A stretch of 64,000 nucleotides of DNA from Chromatium okenii. GTDB taxonomy: Bacteria; Pseudomonadota; Gammaproteobacteria; Chromatiales; Chromatiaceae. This document shows positions 1 through 10,478 of this stretch, in pieces. Made by a program: the position numbers and the translations under genes. Below the pieces are notes generated by a model. The model was not told the origin of the DNA. It was given only the letters and a program-made list of their open reading frames with translations, and did no database searches. The stretch is from positions 633,722-697,721 of the forward strand of contig NZ_PPGH01000035.1 of NCBI RefSeq assembly GCF_002958735.1. The letters are read 5' to 3'. Positions within the stretch are counted from its first letter, which is position 1. Every line of letters starts with the position of its first letter.

Positions 1-475
1 GCAGCAACGCTGCGGCGCTGGCGCTCGGCATTGATGACACCGCGATTTATGACGGTTTAGCCACGCTGCAGCCGGTGAAAGGGCGGTTGTGTCCGCGCAA
101 GGTCAAACGTGCGCGTGATTGACGACACCTACAATGCCAATCCCGATTCCATCGCAGCAGCCGTGCAGTGCTGGCGCAGTTGGACGGGCGGCGCTGGCTG
201 GTGTGGCGATTTGCGGAATTGGGCGAAATGCAGCGCATTGCACGAGGAAATCGGGCATGTGACTCGCGCTGCCGGTATTGAACATTTGATAACGGTCGGA
301 CGCTCAGTGCTCGCGCCAGCTGCGTTTGGAGAGGCGGGCGGCATTTTGTCGATCAAGCACAATTGCTGGCGTGGTTAGTGCCGCAACTCCACGCGGCAGA
401 TCGGGTTTTAGTAAGGGTTCGCGCTCGCGCGGATGGAACATTGTTAACGCGCTGTGCGCTGGGATGGAAATTTAG
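1..475 (+). CDS. murF: UDP-MurNAc-tripeptide:D-Ala-D-Ala ligase, 3' part, frameshifted
   Basis: C-terminal part of MurF, the cytoplasmic ligase that adds D-Ala-D-Ala to the UDP-MurNAc-tripeptide. The window starts inside the gene. Reading from base 3 gives a MurF-like stretch ending in LQPVKGRL. Around base 105 the frame changes and continues as [12 protein letters not shown], a hallmark MurF motif. Further frame changes between about 165 and 245 are needed to keep similarity (GELGEM, then [16 protein letters not shown]). The final stretch [20 protein letters not shown] ends at the TAG at 473-475, one base before the mraY ATG. The order murF-mraY-murD matches the conserved dcw cluster. Because the neighbouring essential genes show the same kind of single-base slips, I take these as probable sequence errors rather than a dead gene. 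Confidence 0.85.
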
Positions 476-476
476 A

Positions 477-1549
477 ATGTTGCTGTATTTAACTGAATGG
501 TGGCCGATTTTTATAGCGGCTTCAATGTGTTCCGCTACTCACGCTGCGGGCAATTTTGGGCGTGATGACGGCGTGATGATCGCGCTGGTGGTTGGACGAC
601 CGATGATTCGTCATCTGCGCAATTTCAATATCGGGCAAATGGTGCGCGACGACGGCCCGCAAAGTCATTTATCCAAATCCGGTACGCCGACGATGGGCGG
701 CGCGTTGATTCTGGTTGCAGTGGCGATTAGCACGTTGCTGTGGGCGGATTTGAGCAACCGTTACGTGTGGATCGTGCTGCTGACCACGCTGGCATTTGGC
801 GCGATTGGCTGGGTGGATGATTACAAAAAATTAGTGGAGCGCGATCCGCGTGGATTGATCGCCCGCTGGAAATACTTTTGGCAAACGCTCGCCGGACTCG
901 CCGCTGCGATTGCGCTGTATGTCACGGCGCAGTCACCGGCGGAGACGGCACTGCTGATTCCGTATGCGAAAAACCTAACGTTGCAGCTCGGCCCGTGGTT
1001 CATCGTCCTGACCTATTTCGTCATCGTCGGCTCCAGCAATGCCGTGAACTTAACTGACGGTTTGGACGGGCTGGCGATCATGCCGACGGTATTGGTTGCC
1101 GGAGCGCTGGCGGTGTTGGTTTACGCGGCGGGCAATGCGCAAATTGCCAATTATTTATTGATTCCGCATTTGCCCGAAGTCGGTGAATTAATTGTGTTTT
1201 GCGCGGCATTAGTCGGCGCGGGCTTGGGCTTTTTATGGTTCAACGCTTATCCGGCGCAGGTATTCATGGGCGATGTTGGCGCATTGGCATTAGGCGCAGC
1301 GTTGGGCGTGGTCGCAGTCGCCGCCGGCAGAATTGGTGCTATTCGTCATGGGCGGCGTATTTGTATGGAAACTGTTTCCGTAATGATGCAGGTGATTTCA
1401 TTCAAATTAACCGGTAAACGCATTTTTCGGATGGCACCGCTGCATCATCATTTTGAATTGAAAGGTTGGCCAGAACCGCGAGTGATTGTGCGGTTTTGGA
1501 TTATCACGGTGGTATTGGTGTTAATTGGGCTGGCGAGTTTGAAAATCCG

Positions 1550-1553
<4 letters not shown>
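477..1553 (+). CDS. mraY: phospho-MurNAc-pentapeptide transferase MraY
   Basis: Inner-membrane enzyme that moves phospho-MurNAc-pentapeptide onto undecaprenyl phosphate to make lipid I. The ATG at 477 starts MLLYLTEW, the usual MraY N-terminus, two bases after the murF stop. Conserved MraY motifs are visible: [27 protein letters not shown], the aspartate motif [31 protein letters not shown], and [15 protein letters not shown] near the end. Length (358 aa) fits the family. Two short stretches, about residues 10-35 and 280-297, read out of frame between paired compensating indels. In the other frames they restore family-like sequence ([10 protein letters not shown] near the start; [11 protein letters not shown] later). 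The gene overlaps murD by ATGA, suggesting translational coupling. Confidence 0.93.
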
Positions 1554-3018
<1,465 letters not shown>

Positions 3019-3122
3019 AGTCACAATCCATGCGCTTTTTTAAGCGAAGGTGTGGTTTTGATGTCTTGATTGAGCGAAACGTATCTTAAACCGAGCTTAC
3101 TTTTAATCCACAGGAACATTAA

Positions 3123-4004
3123 ATGAAAACTGTATTCGATCCCTCAGTTGAAAAAACCTTTGAGAGATTTTTACCAAACACAAGAGATTCCCGCGAAACA
3201 CTCACTGCTGCGCTCCAGATGAAAGAACAGCCAATTAAGGTGATTGCTTGCGGGATGCTTAACGCGGGCAAGAGTTCATTACTCAATGCGTTGACCGATC
3301 AACTTGAGAACGAGGTTTTTGCAACTGGTTCAGTTCGGACTACCACCAAAAAAGCAGAGCTGTCACATCATCAGTTTATTTTTACTGACACGCCGGGGCT
3401 TGATGCAACAGAAGCGGATGATAAGGAAGCATGGGAAGTAATACGAATTGCTGACGTATTGCTATTTGTACACAATCCTGCAAACGGCGAATTAGATGAA
3501 CTGGAGATCAAATTTTTGCAACAACTCGCTAAATTGCCGTGCGCAACGCAGGGATTAGAACAGCGGTTTTTGTTAGTTCTGAGTCATCTTGATAGCCATG
3601 CGCAAGATATAGAGAACACAGCAGAGACCATTCGTGGTCAGATTAAGAAGTATTTGGAATTTGAACCGCAAACGTTTTTCGTGTCATACACAACTTATCG
3701 CAAGGGCTATTTAGAGAATAAACCACCATTGACAGAACATAGCCGCATTCCGATCTTGAGGGATCATTTGCTCGGTCAATTTAATCATTTGAAAGCAACT
3801 GCACTGAAATTGCGTCAGGATCGCATTACAGAGATTAAAGCTGAGTTATCCAGTGCATTAGACCAACAGATCAAGACTCGCAGTGAACGAATTAAGTGGA
3901 TGAATGAGAGAACTGCTAAAGCAAACTCGGCGCTTAAAACCGCTTTTGAGCAATTTGCGCAGCGGACTCAGAAACGATTGACGGATTATGATAAAGAGTA
4001 TTGA
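3123..4004 (+). CDS. dynamin/YfjP-type GTPase
   Basis: 293-aa predicted GTPase. G1/P-loop is GMLNAGKSSLLNAL (about residues 44-57). A TTTK stretch is a plausible G2, DTPG is G3 (residues about 91-94), and SHLD (residues about 155-158) occupies the G4 position. The last ~70 residues are strongly helical and charged, rich in Lys/Glu/Gln, and could form a coiled coil. The ATG follows a good AGGAA ribosome site. It is the first gene after murD, on the same strand, with a 104-base gap, and heads the accessory block of GTPases up to 12.3 kb. The family covers dynamin-like and ribosome-binding-like small GTPases; the exact role is unknown. Its neighbours suggest it works with the dynamin-like proteins downstream. 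Confidence 0.75.
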   Translation: MKTVFDPSVEKTFERFLPNTRDSRETLTAALQMKEQPIKVIACGMLNAGKSSLLNALTDQLENEVFATGSVRTTTKKAELSHHQFIFTDTPGLDATEADDKEAWEVIRIADVLLFVHNPANGELDELEIKFLQQLAKLPCATQGLEQRFLLVLSHLDSHAQDIENTAETIRGQIKKYLEFEPQTFFVSYTTYRKGYLENKPPLTEHSRIPILRDHLLGQFNHLKATALKLRQDRITEIKAELSSALDQQIKTRSERIKWMNERTAKANSALKTAFEQFAQRTQKRLTDYDKEY

Positions 4005-4047
4005 ATGAATTGCGGCTATAAATCTGTGTCTTAACGTCATTGTGCAA

Positions 4048-4323
4048 ATGCAAAAAACACAGTTTGAGTGCTCTCGCTGCGGTGTGTGCTGTCAGCATCT
4101 TGAGCGCAATGCGCTTTACGCTGCATTGCATCGCGGCGACGGCATTTGCCAACATTTCAATGCTGAACAGCGAGAGTGTTCAATTTATGAAAACCGACCG
4201 TTATTGTGCAGAATTGATGAAGCATACACCGCATTTTTTGTTGAATTATTTTCAATAGCAGAATATCATCAGCTCATGCGAGAAAGTTGTGCATTTTTAC
4301 AATCACTACCACCGAAGAAATAG
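4048..4323 (+). CDS. YkgJ-family cysteine-cluster protein
   Basis: Small (91-aa) protein with CSRCGVCC near the N-terminus, then a cysteine in GICQHF, another in RECSIY, then NRPLLCR and a late cysteine. This CxxCxxCC...C...C...RPxxC pattern defines the YkgJ-type zinc- or iron-binding cysteine cluster family, whose biochemical role is poorly known. A GTG six bases upstream (4042) is an alternative start; neither has a convincing ribosome site. It sits 43 bases after the small GTPase and 12 bases before the first coiled-coil membrane gene, so it is probably in the same transcript. Confidence 0.75.
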   Translation: MQKTQFECSRCGVCCQHLERNALYAALHRGDGICQHFNAEQRECSIYENRPLLCRIDEAYTAFFVELFSIAEYHQLMRESCAFLQSLPPKK

Positions 4324-4335
4324 AGGAGAAACATC

Positions 4336-4782
4336 ATGCCCATTCCGTTATTGATTTGGGGAGCCGTTGCGGGCGCAACAGCTCTAGCGGCAGCTTTTGC
4401 AGTAAAAAAAATTAACGAGGATAGTGAAAGTAGTTCCAGCAGCTCCGACGAGGAATGCAGAAGGCTGGAGCGTCAAGCAAAAGAAGAACGCGCTCAAAAA
4501 GAACGTGATTTAATAATTCTGCCTCAGGTGAATAAAGAACTGACTGGTCTGTACGAAGAACATATCTCAGGAACCAATCCAATACAGGTTTCCAGTTTTG
4601 ATAAACTACGAGAGGCGTTTAAGACCAATCCGCAGAACAATCCGATTTTACGCCAACTGCAACAACAGATGAATGAATCAAAAGATGCAATTAAAGGCCG
4701 TCAGGAAATCTTGCTTTTGGAACAAGAGTTAAACGCATTGCGTATGGCGCGGCAAGCAGTAGCCGGCTTGACTGCGGATTAA
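4336..4782 (+). CDS. small membrane-anchored coiled-coil protein, paralogue 1
   Basis: 148 aa, family not recognised. One hydrophobic N-terminal segment (about residues 4-24, rich in Ala/Leu/Val) is followed by a Ser/Asp/Glu-rich linker with a run of serines. After it come a charged helical stretch (RRLERQAKEERAQKERD), a middle block containing VSSFDKLREAFKTNP, and a second helical region rich in Gln/Leu/Glu. A strong GAGGAG ribosome site precedes the ATG. The protein is a close paralogue of the next gene; the C-terminal two thirds are nearly the same. Inference: a single-pass membrane adaptor that could tether the GTPases. Confidence 0.7.
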   Translation: MPIPLLIWGAVAGATALAAAFAVKKINEDSESSSSSSDEECRRLERQAKEERAQKERDLIILPQVNKELTGLYEEHISGTNPIQVSSFDKLREAFKTNPQNNPILRQLQQQMNESKDAIKGRQEILLLEQELNALRMARQAVAGLTAD

Positions 4783-4820
4783 ATCTGCTCATAGCAACTA
4801 TACTGAAAATAAGGTGATTT

Positions 4821-5249
4821 ATGGGCTGGAAAGGATTGATTATTGGTGGGCCTATTGGGTGGTTGATAGAAGAAGCCTTAAGCGGAAGCAGCTCAAGCTC
4901 CAGCAGCTCCGATGAGGAGCGTAGACGATTGGAGCGTCAGGCGAAAGAAGAACGCGCTCAAAAAGAACGCGATTTCATTCTATCTTGTGTGAAGACAGAA
5001 CTGACTGGTCTGTGCGAAGAGCATGTATCAGGAGCCAATTCAATACAGGTTTCCAGTTTTGATAAACTACGAGAGGCGTTTAAGACCAATCCGCAGAACA
5101 ATCCGATTTTGCGCCAACTGCAACAACAGATGAACGAATCACAAGACGCAATCAAGGGACGGCTAGAAATTTTACGTTTGGAACAAGAGTTAAACGCATT
5201 GCGTCTGGCAAAACAAGCATTGAGTGAATTAGACTTGGAGTCATTTTGA
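4821..5249 (+). CDS. small membrane-associated coiled-coil protein, paralogue 2
   Basis: 142 aa, tandem paralogue of the previous gene. The N-terminus is different and shorter (MGWKGLIIGGPIGWLIEEAL, weakly hydrophobic). It is followed by the same serine run, the same charged helix and the same VSSFDKLREAFKTNP block, and ends ELDLESF. A good AAGGTG ribosome site precedes the ATG. Its TGA overlaps the ATG of the first dynamin-like gene by one base (5249), which points to coupled translation and a shared function. No known family was recognised. Confidence 0.7.
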   Translation: MGWKGLIIGGPIGWLIEEALSGSSSSSSSSDEERRRLERQAKEERAQKERDFILSCVKTELTGLCEEHVSGANSIQVSSFDKLREAFKTNPQNNPILRQLQQQMNESQDAIKGRLEILRLEQELNALRLAKQALSELDLESF

Positions 5250-7027
5250 TGGCGACTGATACACGCTGTGAACGGCGAGATTTCCTTGCTGCATTGGCTC
5301 AATTGCGCAGCGATTTTAACGCGGCGAAGGTTGATATAAAAACTCGTGAGGAGACATTAGAACGTGCTCTTGTGAATTAGTAGGTTCGGTATCAATTGCT
5401 TCAAATAATTCGGATTAAAAAAGGATAACAGCTCGCTCGGCAAGCAGTTGACAACACCAACAAAAAAATACTGCCAGTTTAGAAAACTGGCGTAAAGATG
5501 TGAATCGCTATCAACGCAATACTGAATTTCGAGAGAATTTTGGTGATTCGCTACTGGTTTATGTCTATGGCAAGGTTAAGGCGGGAAAGAGTTCTATTGG
5601 GAATTATGTTGCCTATGGACATGGCGATCCGCACCGCTCAATTATTGATGCGGCTGAACCGACACCTGAATTCTTTTTTTGAGGAAGCAAAGAGAATGCA
5701 GAAAAAACAGAGCGGCTGCATTAGATGCAAAACGTAATTTAGCCGAACAACGCAAGTTTGCCGTTGGCGCTTGTGAAACAACTGCATCTATTCAAGGGTT
5801 TAAACTGTCTGGTCTCACTTGGATTGATTCACCGGGATTGCATTCCAAAACCGGAGAAAATGGCGGACTGGCACAGGATTATGTTGACGCTGCTGATTTG
5901 ATTTTATACCCAATGAGTTCGAGTCAACCCGGACGTAAAACCGATTTAGAGGAAATTGCTGATTTGCTGCAAAAAGGCAAGCGCGTTGAAGTGGTTATTA
6001 CTCGCTGCGATATGACCGATGTGGATGTAAATGATGCTGGAGAACTGGTTTCTCAACTTGTCATGAAATCGGAGGAGGATCGTAAAGAGCAGAGCGATCA
6101 TGTTTATAAGGAGATCGTTAAACAAAAACAGCGCGATGATCAATTAGAGGTGTTGACGGTTTCTGTCCGTTATGCTGAAGAACATGACGATAATTCTGCT
6201 GAACTTGAAAAGAGCGGTATGAACGCGCTGTTTCGCAAGCTCACAAAATTAACGCAATCTGAAGGTGTGCGATTGAAAGAAAAAACGCCTGGCAAATAAC
6301 TTACGAGCGTTTGTCAATTATTCACACTGGTAGTTTATCGGTTGAAAAACTGCGCAGTGAGCTTGAGCCATTGGAAAAAAGCATTGCAAACACGCGTCAA
6401 TTGAAGCAAAAGCAAACCATCGTTATTGGGCCAGTGCTGACTGAACTTAACCCATTGATTGAGACGCTGTACAGAAAGAGAAAAACGGCGCGATATAAAG
6501 GCGCTTGAAAAAACCTGCACAGAGCATCTTCAGCGCATTGTTTCAAATCATGTTGATATGGCGCTCCGCGAAATTTTTAATGAAACGCAGAGCGTAATAG
6601 ATAACGCAGTGCGTTTTCAGGAGCTTAAACAGCTACCCGAATTTCGTGATAATTTTAAGGATTTCAGATTCATACCAATAAAAACAGTGGTTTTTGGACT
6701 TGGGATTGCTGCATTAGCCGGAGGAGTGTGTTTTTTTTAGGCGGTCCACCGGTGCAGCATTAGGTGCTTCGCTTGCTGGCGACTTGGTGGTGCAGCAGGC
6801 TCGGCGCTTACGGAACAAAAACCGAACGTGTCAATCTCGGCAATAACATGCAAGATGTTTTGGCTGAAACAATGAACATTTTTAGTGAAGCGGCTCATAA
6901 AACTGTTGATACTGCTTTTGCAGAAATGGACAACAATTTCCTCAAACCCATTGAGCAGCAAGCGCAGACAGTCAACGCGGCACTTGATCATTTTGTGAAC
7001 ATTTTAGAAAAAGAGGTTTATCCCCCG
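5249..7027 (+). pseudogene. dynamin-like GTPase A, copy 1 (frameshifted)
   Basis: First copy of dynamin-like gene A. It starts MATDTRCERRDFLAALAQLR, overlapping the upstream stop. Pieces in several frames show the P-loop GKVKAGKSSIGNYVAYG, the G3 region WIDSPGLHS and the G4-like TRCDMTD. Beyond the point where copy 2 is deleted, it keeps a C-terminal helical region and a hydrophobic glycine-rich segment (KTVVFGLGIAALAGGVCFF, then GAALGASLAG), as expected for a membrane-inserting hairpin in bacterial dynamins. At least six frame changes are needed (near 5370, 5430, 5685, 6295, 6480, 6740). Near the end, TATCCCCCGATG replaces the stop-containing GATCCGCGATGA of copy 2, so A and B read through in one frame here. 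It may be real decay or poor consensus in a duplicated region. Confidence 0.7.
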
Positions 7028-8596
7028 ATGAAAACAGCAATTAACACAGTGCAAGAAATTTTGCATGAAGGTGAGCCAATTTTAAGCACTTATCTTGATG
7101 CAGCAATGATCAAGATCGTTACTGATGACGTTCAAAAAAAAGCGATTGATGCAACACCAGTGGTTATGGTGTTTGGTGTTTACAACGCGGGAAAAAGTAC
7201 GCTGCTCAATGCCATGCTGGGTGAAGAACGCGCCTCAATGGCAGATAAACCAGAGACAGATAAGTGACGCCTTATGAATGGCGCGGCTTCACGATTTTAG
7301 ATACACCGGGAATTGATGCGCCAATTGAACATGAGAAGTTTCACGCGAGCAATTGGAACGTAGCGATGTGGTGCTGTTTGTGTTGAGTAATGATGGCACT
7401 TTTGAAGAACAAAAAATTACGATGAAATGTGCGACATTCTGGCAGCAAAAAAACCGCTGCTGGTGATTGTCAATAATAAAAGCGGGCAATCTGAAGCCGA
7501 TCCTGATTATCGTCATCTATACGATACTGTTGCTAACAAATCTGAACGCAGCAGCCAAAACAACGTGAGCTGTCTCAAAAAGTGTCAATTTTTCTCATCA
7601 ATGCAAAAACTGCGTTGAAAGGACGATTGGAGAATAAAGAACAACTCGTTATACATAGCAATCTGCCAGCACTTGAAAATGCGGTTGAGAACTGCTTAAA
7701 AAACTGTGATGCGAATAAACTTGCCAGCGTGCTGGGCGAGCGCGTGAAGTCATTGATTGATGAGCACTGAAAAAACTGGATCAACAAGAAAAATCTCCAG
7801 AATCTCAGTTATTGGCTGGTTTGCAAGAATCGGTGCAGGGTGAAAAATTACGCACGAGAGCAGCAATCACGTTGGCAATTCGTAGCGTAGTCAAATCATT
7901 TTCGCCAGAGTTATCGCGTGGCGGCTGAATCTGGTGATGAAAGTCGCGCTAAGGCTGCATTTGAAAATGCGATTTCTGGGGCTACTCATGCAATAGAAAA
8001 AGAACTGGGAATAGCGAACGATAACCTGATTGCATTGGGTGAAAGACTCACGGCTGCTGCGTGGCAGTGAATACCGATTCAACGAGCTTATCATTACCGA
8101 CAAGCAACAACGAACTCGTCGGTCAAAGTGATTCAAAGCCGTTATTTCCAGTTGAAGATGTCATGCGTGGTTTAACGTCTAAACTGACGCAGGAAGGTGT
8201 CAGCAAGCGACTAAAACAGCAGTTCATGCAACTCTTACGCTTGCTAAAGATTGGCTTCCCAGTTTAATGACATTGAAAAAATGGCAGAAGGTTCAACTTC
8301 TGGCAACCTGCGATTAGTATTAGTGGTATTCGTGATTATTATAAAGCGCAGGAAGAAACAGGCACAAATTCGGCAGATGGAAGCACAGGCACGCGCAATT
8401 CAAGACGCGGTTGAACAACAGGCAACTCGTTTAGAAAGAGAGTTTGAAGATGGTTATTTAGCAGCAATTAAACAAGCATTTGCGCCAATTGAAACGGCTT
8501 TTATTGAACAATCCCGTGCTTTAGATCAGAAATCACAAGCATTGACTTCAGATCGCGCGCATTGAATCAATCAAATATCGGCTGTCTTCTATTTAA
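7028..8596 (+). pseudogene. dynamin-like GTPase B, copy 1 (frameshifted)
   Basis: Degraded or mis-sequenced copy of the intact B gene at 10475-12097. It starts MKTAINTVQEILHEGEPIL and keeps the P-loop FGVYNAGKSTLLNAMLG in frame. The frame then breaks near 7265, 7337, 7412, 7540, 7765, 7890 and 8060. Around 8205-8320 several short pieces seen in copy 2 are missing, including the hydrophobic stretch GKAVPFIGPAISIISG, so the total is 54 bases shorter. The loss of that stretch is not a simple homopolymer error and argues that at least part of the damage is genuine. The C-terminal helical tail (QAQIRQMEAQARAIQDAV) is intact in another frame. Confidence 0.7.
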
Positions 8597-8616
8597 GTTG
8601 TCATCAGTATTGCACG

Positions 8617-8820
8617 ATGCCAATTCCTCCCGCTCCAATTCGCTATACCTGCCCTAATTGCGGTTGGTCAAAAACCGTAACGCCTAAAAGTGATGTGTTA
8701 TTTGCGGGTGAGTTCTTTAGAGCTTGCCCGCGTTGTCACCACACGCCATTAGACACTCGTCAATTGTCAACATCATCCATCCAGCATTTAATCCAGCAGA
8801 TCAAAAGCGTTTTACGCTAA
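8617..8820 (+). CDS. zinc-ribbon protein, copy 1
   Basis: 67-aa protein beginning MPIPPAPIRYTCPNCGW, with a second pair of cysteines in ACPRCHHTP. The two CPxC knuckles about 30 residues apart suggest a zinc ribbon. The C-terminal ~20 residues (SSIQHLIQQIKSVLR) look like an amphipathic helix. The amino-acid sequence is identical in copy 2 (12118-12321), while the neighbouring B gene has accumulated indels. That suggests this gene is still under selection or is simply short. It begins 20 bases after the B stop. The family is not recognised; a role as a nucleic-acid- or protein-binding partner of the dynamin-like pair is inference. Confidence 0.7.
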   Translation: MPIPPAPIRYTCPNCGWSKTVTPKSDVLFAGEFFRACPRCHHTPLDTRQLSTSSIQHLIQQIKSVLR

Positions 8821-8862
8821 CCGATCAGCTTAATACCGCATTTTATACACAAGAAGGTCACA

Positions 8863-10478
8863 ATGGCTATCAAAAAGAATATAAAGTTTGATTTACCTAT
8901 CGGTGGCATTCGTGCAAAAAACATGCAGGAAATAAGAGAGCATTTTACGCTTGAGATTTTAGAATATGCGCGTAATGGTACTTTAGTAAAATGGTTGCGA
9001 TCGCGTAAGTTAGAAGATGAACTGACAGCAGTTCAAGCGTTATTAGAATTAGATGATGATGCGCTGTTTTCAGGGTTATGTACCGTGTTTTCCGTTTCAC
9101 CACGACAAAACTTACTGACTGCCTTGGCTCAATTGCGTGGTGAGTTTAATGCAGCAAAGGTTGATGTTTCACCACGACAAAACTTACTGACTGCCTTGGC
9201 TCAATTGCGTGGCGAGTTTAATGCAGCAAAGGTTGGTATAAAACCTCGTGAGAAAACATTAGAGCGTGCGCTTAGTGAATTGGCACGCTCGGTATCAATT
9301 GCTTCAAATAATTCGGGATTAAAAGAGGATAACTTCCTCACTCAAGCAGTTGCCAACACCAACGAAAAAATAACTGCCAGTTTAGCAAAATGGCGAGCAG
9401 ATGTGAGTCGCCAGCAACGGAACACTGAATTTCGAGAGCAGTTTGGTGATTCACTACTGGTTTATGTCTGTGGCAAGGTCAAGGCCGGAAAGAGTTCGAT
9501 TGGGAATTATGTTGCCTACGGACATGGCGATCCAAACCGCTCAATTATTGATGCGGCTGAACCGACACCTGAATTCTTTTGTGAAGCAATCGCAGAAGAT
9601 GCAAAAAAACCAGAAGCGGAATTAACAGCGGCTGAATTAGAAGAAAAACGTAAATTAGCCGCACAACGTAATTTAGCCGAACAACGCAAGTTTGCTGTTG
9701 GCGCTTGTGAAAGAACTGCATCTATTCAAGGGTTTAAACTGTCTGGTCTCACTTGGATTGATTCCCCTGGATTGCATTCCAGAACCGAACCAAAAGGTGA
9801 ATTGGCACAGGGTTATGTTGATGCTGCTGATTTGATTTTATACTCAATGAGTTCGAGTCAACCCGGACGTAAAACCGATTTAGAGGAAATTGCTGATTTG
9901 CTGCAAAAAGGCAAGCGCGTTGAAGTGGTTATTACTCGCTGCGATATGACCGATGTGGATGAAATGATGCTGGAGAACTGGTTTCTCAAATCTTAATGAA
10001 ATCGGAGGAGGATCGTAAAGAGCAGAGCGATTATGTTTATAAGAATATTGTTCAGCTTGAACAAAAACAGCGCGATGATGAATTAGAGGTGCTGACAGTT
10101 TCAGTCCGCTATGCCGAAGAACATGACAATAATGCTGATGAACTTGAAAAGAGCGGTATGAATGCGCTGTTTCGCAAGCTCACAGCATTAACGCAATCTG
10201 AAGGTGTGCGATTGAAAAAAGAAACGCCGCTCAATAATTTACGAGCGGTTGTCAATCATATTCTCACTGGTGATTTATCAGTTAAAGAACTGCGCGATGA
10301 TCTTACTCTGCTGGAGACAGCTATTGAAAAGTCTGATTTCAAACTTTCACGAAAAACCATTGCTTTTGAACAAATGAATGAGAATTTTCTCAAATCCATT
10401 GAACAGCAAGTGCAGACAGTCAATGCGGCACTTGATCGTTTTGTGAACATTTTAGAAAAAGAGGTTGATCCGCGATGA
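8863..10478 (+). CDS. dynamin-like GTPase A, copy 2 (one frameshift, membrane segment missing)
   Basis: Second copy of A. A new N-terminus (about residues 15-75) has NMQEIREHFTLEILEYAR, LVKWLRSRKLEDEL and a final CTVF. This W-L-x-R helical module is also met at the N-terminus of other bacterial effector proteins, and it is absent from copy 1. A 24-residue unit (VSPRQNLLTALAQLRGEF...) is then repeated twice. The GTPase motifs follow: P-loop GKVKAGKSSIGNYV, G3 WIDSPGLHS, G4-like TRCDMTD. One missing base near 9962 splits the gene; restoring it gives ...ELVSQILMKSEEDRK. Compared with copy 1, about 520 bases are missing near 10360, including the hydrophobic segment, and the frame rejoins at MNENFLKSIEQQ. 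The stop overlaps the B start (ATGA). Probably a soluble or partly defective partner. Confidence 0.75.
9094..9236 (+). repeat. 72-bp tandem duplication in dynamin-like A
   Basis: Two direct units (9094-9165 and 9166-9236) differing at only about two positions. They add one 24-residue helical unit in frame. Copy 1 of the gene has a single such unit. Confidence 0.9.

Larger units (their letters stand above)
5287..8827 (+). repeat. segmental duplication, copy 1
   Basis: Copy 1 of a directly repeated ~3.1-3.5 kb segment covering dynamin-like A, dynamin-like B and the zinc-ribbon gene. The partner is 9191-12328. The zinc-ribbon genes differ at only a couple of bases; the B genes differ by many small indels. 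The similarity ends right after the zinc-ribbon stop, in CCGATCA. Confidence 0.85.

Noticed and set aside
3038..3051. Small hairpin CGCTT-TTTT-AAGCG between murD and the GTPase gene
   Set aside because: Five-bp stem without a T run after it; too weak to call a terminator.
5287..8827. Calling the cassette a composite transposon
   Set aside because: Direct repeats without transposase, terminal inverted repeats or visible target-site duplication; simple segmental duplication explains it.
9094..9236. 72-bp tandem units as a possible CRISPR or VNTR locus
   Set aside because: Only two units with no spacer, entirely within a coding frame.
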